From Lycium barbarum (lineage: Eukaryota > Streptophyta > Magnoliopsida > Solanales > Solanaceae), in contig NC_083339.1 of assembly GCF_019175385.1 (NCBI RefSeq), positions 76,156,307-76,220,306 of the forward strand: 64,000 nt of DNA. Direction: 5' to 3'. This document shows, one piece after another, positions 58,932-64,000 of this stretch (positions are counted from its first letter, which is position 1; each line of letters opens with the position of its first letter). The translations under genes and the position numbers were made by a program. The notes beneath the pieces are model-generated. The model did no database searches. It was not told where the DNA came from and saw only the letters and a program-made list of their open reading frames with translations.

Positions 58932-60196
58932 CCTCCATAGGTTCGGCAAGCTAGGGCTGATAAATTCTTGAATTTGAGGCAAGGTAGCATGAGTGCTTTA
59001 GAGTACAGTCTCCGCTTCAATTCCTTGACTAGGTATGCTTCGGCCATGGTAGCGGATATGGGTGACAGAGTGCACCGCTTTGTAAAGGGCCTAGGGCCGT
59101 ATTTGATGGATAGGTGCTTGACTGCGTCCGTTCAGGACAATATGGATATTGCACGCATTCAGGCCCATGCTCAGAACTTAGAAGAAAGTCTGCAACAATA
59201 AAGAAGTGAGCGCGAGCATGATAGGGTACAAGGCAAGAGGGCCAAATCTTCGGGTCCGATGAGCGAGTTCAGAGGTGGGCAGAGGCAGCAGTTTTCCAGG
59301 CATACAGGCTATTCTATGACCAGTGCTCCACCCCGGTTTTCAGGCCAGAGGTTTGATAGATCTACTCGTTCCGGGCCGAGTCAGAGTTTTTCAGGGTCTC
59401 AGTGCAGAGGCGATTCGGGTCAGGAAAGGCCACCCGTACCACGATGTTCCCATTGTGATAAGTTGCATTGGGGTCAATGCCGATTGGGTTCAGAGGGTTG
59501 TTATTCATGTGGTCGACCAGGCCATATTATGCGTGATTGCCCTTCGATTCATGGTAGAGGTAGGACCCAGCCTTCAGGGTCAGTAGCCGGATCTTCATCT
59601 TCCATGCGCCCTATGGGGCCAGGTTCACAAGGGCCAGTCGGCCAAGGTAGAGGCAGAGGGAGAGTTCCCAGTTCTAGCGGTCCTCAGCACCGTGTTTATG
59701 CTTTGGCTGGACGCCAAGATCTCGAGTCTTCTCCTGACGTGGTCACAGTATATTATCGGTATTCTCTCATGATGTCTATGCTTTGATTGATCCGAGCTCC
59801 ACAATGTCATATGTTACTCCATATATTGCGGGTCGATTTACGGTCGAACCAGAGTCGATCAAACCTTTTGAGGTGTCTACACCCATTGGTGAATCGGTAA
59901 TAGCTAGCCGAGTATATAGAAATTGCGTAGTTTTGATTTGTGACCGCCGTACTATAGCTGACTTGCATGAGCTAAAGATGGTAGACTTTGATGTCATTAT
60001 GGGCATGGATTGGTTGGCCTCTTGCTATGCCAATGTTGATTGTAGAATGAAGATGGTTCGTTTCTAATTTTCGGGAGAACCAGTCTTAGAATGGAAAGGG
60101 AATACGGCGTCACCAAAGGGTAGGTTTATTTCCTATCTAAAGGCAAGAAAAATGATCACGAAAGGATGTATCTATCATCTAGTCTGGGTTCAAGAT
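58932..60196 (+). pseudogene. C Gag C-terminal half and protease
   Basis: Continuation of C's gag: a TAG at 58938-58940 where Glu is usual, then FLNLRQGSMSALEYSLRF, VHRFVKGLGPYLMDRCL, TAA at 59199, a Gly/Arg/Ser-rich stretch with a CCHC knuckle CYSCGRPGHIMRDC (about 59491-59532), then a frameshift near 59750 into the protease with active-site region LIDPSSTMSYVTP (Gly of DPGS replaced by Ser), DFDVIMGMDWLASC, TAA at 60065 and GRFISYLKARKMI. It ends at B2. Product non-functional in this copy. Confidence 0.9.
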
Positions 60197-62696
60197 TGTC
60201 ACGACCCAACTAGGGGCCGCGACGGGTACCCGAGCTAGTTACCGAGCACCGCTCACTCTACTACTTATCTTGCTCATTTAATATTCTTTTATCAATTTAC
60301 ATACCAGTTGTAGGAAAATCATAATTAAACAAACATAAATACTTTATATACAATTGCCTTTCGGCCATCAAAATAATATACACGCATATGAAAACGTCTT
60401 GTGAGACCATCTAACCCACACTGCGTATCTACGAGCCTCTACTAACATACTGTATATACATGGACGGAACAAGACTCCGTCGTGCCCAAAATATACATAT
60501 ATACCAAAAGGATAATCCTAAGCACCTCCGGACAATGGAGTGCTTTCAACCAGCTGACTGCTACTGAGGATCTGGGCCAAGCTCTCCTCTCTGTCTACTT
60601 GTGGGCATGAACACAGCGTCCGAAGAAAGGACGTCAGTACGAATGTTGTACTGAGTATGAGAAGCATAAACAATGAAAGAAAACATCAACAACATAGTGA
60701 TAACATCAACATGAAATATCTGGATCTGTCTGATAATCATAAAGGAAATCATGCGTGCCATCTTACTCGTACTAATCCTCATAACATATGTGCATCATAT
60801 GCAAGCTGCCCGTCCATGTCAGAACGGTGTGATAATCAATAATATTAGCCCGCGTCCAGGCCTCCCGCGTCCGGGGTACCATCTCATGCCGCCCACTAGT
60901 GGTGTCTGCCCATGCCCGAAGGTCATGGTGTATCCGTATAGCTGCCCGCCTTGGCGGTGACTGCCCGGCCAACTAGGCACGGTGTGAAATGCTCATGTCA
61001 TGCTTATCATAAAATTCTCATAATAATAATATACTCATCATAAAATACTTATTTCATTGTAATACATGCATAAGGCTCAAGATCAACTTTATTCTATCGG
61101 GGTGACGTAAGGTCGTGATCCCCCGATTCCATTATGGAACAACTATTGATACTCTGCCTCACCTTGAAGGAACTAGTACATAAGGTGAGTGTAAGCGATA
61201 ATTAACATCATCATTATACTAGCATCATCATATCGTATTCCTCATCTTATATAGACATTAAGGAGTTAGACTCTTAGCCTTTCGGACTACAAGAACTCAT
61301 GAAGAGAATAGGAATTTCGTGCTACAAGATTCATGCCATCAGAAAGAAGGGACTAGCCTCACATACCTTGGTCGTTTAGCTAAGATATCGCTCACTCGTT
61401 CTCCTTCAATATCGCGTCGTTACCTTCATATAGAATTCATATCAACATTAGCATACTAACTACAAGAACGCGTCGCTAATTCTAAGAGAAGTCGGACAGC
61501 GCTTCTCTTGTTTATACTATTTTTCCCATGTTTTATATTAACTCCCAACTTTCATAGCATTACTCACAATATCGAAATCAACAATCGTCGTTTACGTACA
61601 TTTAGCAAAATCCACCATTTTCCTCCAATTTCCCTCATAATTAGCCTTATGACTCGTCCTTGCATTTTCATGCGTTTAACGCTTGTTTCATGATATAAAC
61701 ATCATTTATAACGTATTTGTATTCACAACACTTCAACATTCATAATCCAATCCCACTATCATTCATTTATGGCACTATTCACTCAATAATGGTCCATTTC
61801 TATGTTCTTCTACATTTCAAGTGTCTAAGCTTTTCAATACTTCAAAAAACATAGAATGATCATGAAACTTACCTTGGATAGTGGTTGAACAACCCTTGAG
61901 TTGAAATTTTTCACTTAAACAAAACCCTAGTTCACCTTCTTGGGAATTACTTGACTTAGATGATCCCTTGATGTGTTCTTGCACCTGATTTCATAGGTTT
62001 TGTGTTGTTGATCTTTAGCTTTCCCTTGATTCTCTTGGTTTCTTATGGAGGAAGTATTTGGAGAGTTCTAGAGTGTTCTTGAGTTGTATGAATGAAGAAT
62101 GAAATAAAATGAGGCCTAAGTTCCTTTTAATAACTCAAAAGCTGATGTTTAATGAATTCTCGTCGGGTGAACAGTGGTCGTAAACTGCAGTTTACGGACC
62201 GTATTTTGATTTACGGGTCGTCCACTGTGGTCGTATTTAAGCATTCCAAAAACAGAGAGTTTGGCTGGTGGACATGGCAGTTTACGACCTGGTTTACGGT
62301 CCGTAAACCAGTTTACGGGCCGTAAACTGGGTCGTATTTAACCATATTCAACATTTATAGAAAGTCTTGGCTGAGGGACCTGGTGGTTTACGACCTGGTT
62401 TACGGTCCGTAAACCAGTTTACGGGCCATATTCTGGGTCGTCTTTAACCATTTCAACACTTAACAGAATCTTGAGATTTTTGACGCAATGAAAGACGATT
62501 GCACTATACGGTCCGTAAATCACTTTACGGGCCGTATAGTGCCATATACGACCACTGGGTGAAAATTTTTCTGCAACTTTATTGTTTCCAAAAAAATGCA
62601 AAATTAGCCATTCTCGACTTAGTAAAACACCATACACTCAAGTCCTTCATTGTTCTACTCATCACACAAGTACGGAAAAATTTCCGAGGTGTAACA
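60197..62696 (-). repeat. B2 3' LTR (2,500 bp)
   Basis: Plus strand TGTCACGACCCAACTAGGGG to TTCCGAGGTGTAACA. On the minus strand: palindrome array 62545-62165, AAG|GTAAGTTTCATGA near 61872, donor-like AAG|GTATGTGAGG at 61366, TTACGTCACC block at 61098-61130, GTACTGA hairpin at 60628-60655 and acceptor-like CACAAG near 60600, where the usual CACAG|GT has mutated. Confidence 0.92.
62165..62545 (-). promoter_or_regulatory. Palindrome array in B2 U3
   Basis: The richest array in the window. TTTACGGTCCGTAAACC followed by AGTTTACGGGCCGTAAAC occurs at 62293-62329 and again at 62398-62430, with further TTTACGGACCGTA and TATACGGTCCGTAAA units. Each core is self-complementary and neighbours are inverted. 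Confidence 0.55.
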
Positions 62697-62733
62697 TTCT
62701 TCCCCCTTTTTGGAACATTCGTCCTCGAATGTT
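62697..62733 (-). other. B2 polypurine tract and hairpin
   Basis: Element strand AACATTCGAGGACGAATGTT (62733-62714) followed by CCAAAAAGGGGGAAGAA against the LTR, identical in hairpin to A and D. Confidence 0.9.
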
Positions 62734-62900
62734 CGATACTCGGGGATTCTAGAAATTTTTTTCCAGAGTTCCCTTTGTAATTTGGCACTACCAATTTACC
62801 ACAACGACCCATAATATCATCGCCTCACAGGGCTATATCACAATATCAACACATTTATGGCCACACACGACCAAAAACATAAAATTAAAACATTCATACC
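62734..62900 (-). other. B2 3' untranslated region
   Basis: About 170 bp between the pol stop and the hairpin. Non-coding. Confidence 0.6.
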
Positions 62901-63344
62901 TCATATCGTCAACGTCTCATTTTGAATCTCTTCTGGGGATTGGAACAAATGGGGGTACATAGATTTCATCTTTTCCTCCGCTTCCCAAGTCATTTCTTCC
63001 CGATTATTGTTCCGCCATAGCACTTTGACTGAAGCAACCTTTTTATTCCGAAGCCTTCGCATTTGTCTATCCAAAATAGAAATGTGCACTTCTTCGTATG
63101 TCAACTTCTCTGTCACTTGTACATCATCAATCGGAACAATCCTCGTGGGGTCTCCAATACACTTGCGGAGCATCGAAACATGGAATACTGGGTGTATAGA
63201 TTCGAGCTCTGAAGGCAAGTCCAACCCATAGGCTACTCTTCCCACCTTGCGGATGATTCGATAAGGTCCAATGTATCTTGGACTCAATTTCCCCTTTTTG
63301 CCGAACCTCATTACTCCCTTCATTGGTGAAACTTTCAGGAATAC
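62901..63344 (-). pseudogene. B2 integrase C-terminus and chromodomain
   Basis: Same frame as the integrase core, after a TGA at 63345-63347 that replaces a tryptophan codon usually present in this motif. Seen: the GPY/F module (LSPRYIGPYRIIRKVGRVAY), LPSELESIHPVFHVSML, then the chromodomain YEEVHISILDRQMRRLRNK followed by VKVLWRNNNREEMTWEAEE. Chromodomains direct chromovirus integration toward heterochromatin by reading histone marks. The C-terminus at 62901 appears natural. Apart from the TGA the region looks well preserved. Confidence 0.9.
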
Positions 63345-63347
63345 TCA

Positions 63348-64000
63348 ATCATTAGCTTGAAATTCTAAATCCCATCGGCGGTTGTCCGCATAAGACTTTT
63401 GGCGACTTTGAGCTGTTAACAGTCGGTCTCGAATCACTTTAACCTTTTCAACTGCTTGTTGGACCAAGTCGGGGCCTATCAATTGTACTTCTCCAGTTTC
63501 AAACCATCCAATTGGAGATATGCATTTTCTTCCATATAAGGCTTCATACGGGGCCATTTGGATACTGGAATGATAGCTGTTATTATAGGCAAATTCAATA
63601 AGAGGCAAATGCTCGTCCCAACTACCACCGAAGTCCAGCACACATGCTCGTAGCATATCTTCTAAGGTCTGAATAGTGCGCTCGGCTTGCCCGTCGGTCT
63701 GTGGGTGGAACGCCGTGCTGAGATTAACTCGAGTACCTAGACCTTCTTGAAAGGACTTCCAGAACTTGGCTGTGAACTGCGCCCCTCTATCCGTGATAAT
63801 GGCCCAAGGAATACCATGAAGTCGTACAATCTCCTTGAGATACAATTTAGCATAGTCTTCCGCTGAATACGTAGTCTTGACGGGGAGAAAATGAGCTGCT
63901 TTTGTGAGCCTGTCCACGATCGCCCATATAGAATCATACTTCCCTCGCGTACGGGGTAATCCTACCACAAAATCCATATTAATTTCTTCCCATTTCCACG
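63348..64000 (-). pseudogene. B2 integrase catalytic core
   Basis: Inserts element cDNA into nuclear DNA. The frame is open from the window edge. Catalytic triad: Asp in MDFVVGLP, Asp in ITDRGAQF and, 35 residues later, Glu in GQAERTIQ (D,D-35-E). MAPYEALYGRKCISPIGWFE and RQKSYADNRRWDLEF follow, typical of Tekay/Del. It terminates at the TGA at 63345-63347, so the core would be made without its C-terminal domains unless the stop is read through. Upstream RNase H and RT are outside the window. Confidence 0.92.

Larger units (their letters stand above)
60197..64000 (-). mobile_element. B2: Tekay/Del-type element, 3' end
   Basis: Minus-strand element entering from the right: integrase, chromodomain, hairpin and polypurine tract, 3' LTR 60197-62696. 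Inserted in C's protease; left flank AAGAT is the predicted TSD. Same LTR family as B1 but with pol, so it is the type of element that could have mobilised B1 and A. Confidence 0.9.

Overview
The window is plant nuclear DNA made almost entirely of nested LTR retrotransposons. The evidence is Ty3/gypsy chromovirus proteins, primer-binding sites (PBS) complementary to initiator-Met tRNA (TGGTATCAGAGC), long TG...CA repeats and 5-bp target-site duplications (TSDs). LTR families opening TGTTACACCTCGG and TGTTATATCCCG suggest a dicot, possibly Solanaceae; that rests on recall and is weak. I found no convincing host gene, rRNA, tRNA or CRISPR array. For reference I letter the elements A to L.

Layout, with nesting. 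B1 (minus strand, enters from the left edge, ends 17027) has two ~2.5 kb LTRs around a 1.3 kb interior holding only gag. Its left LTR is split by A (587-8906), a coding-free large retrotransposon derivative with 3.1 kb LTRs and TSD TAGCC. Its right LTR is split by solo LTR E (13554-16659). B1 itself sits in the reverse transcriptase of F (minus, 17028-22321), a chromovirus with decayed gag-protease-RT. Then comes unique-looking host DNA cut by solo LTR J (23573-26070), solo LTR I (26179-28571), solo LTR G (28919-32025), complete non-autonomous element K (32066-37754) and solo LTR H (38678-41827). At 42689-44511 two copies of the L LTR lie head to head. The plus copy leads into a protease-like reading frame, which is cut at 45739 by C, a Tekay/Del-type gypsy element. 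C's gag is split by D (49177-58926), and its protease by B2 (60197 to beyond the right edge), which contributes LTR, chromodomain and integrase.

How the parts work together. Autonomous-type coding (gag, protease, RT, integrase, chromodomain) is present only in broken form in F, C and B2. A, B1, D, K and L are non-autonomous. A, B1 and D share a leader after the PBS with C, so they look like parasites of the Tekay machinery. K shares LTR termini and leader sequence with F but replaces gag-pol with a retropepsin-like remnant and an uninterrupted 610-codon frame of unknown function.

Most notable signals: the K frame; an intron-like donor/branch-point/acceptor arrangement at the same place in ten LTR copies of otherwise different families; a CGAGGACG hairpin beside the polypurine tract in five families; arrays of TTTACGGNCCGTAAA-like palindromes in the U3 parts of Tekay-type LTRs; and an ~830-bp inverted LTR pair that would fold into a long hairpin RNA.
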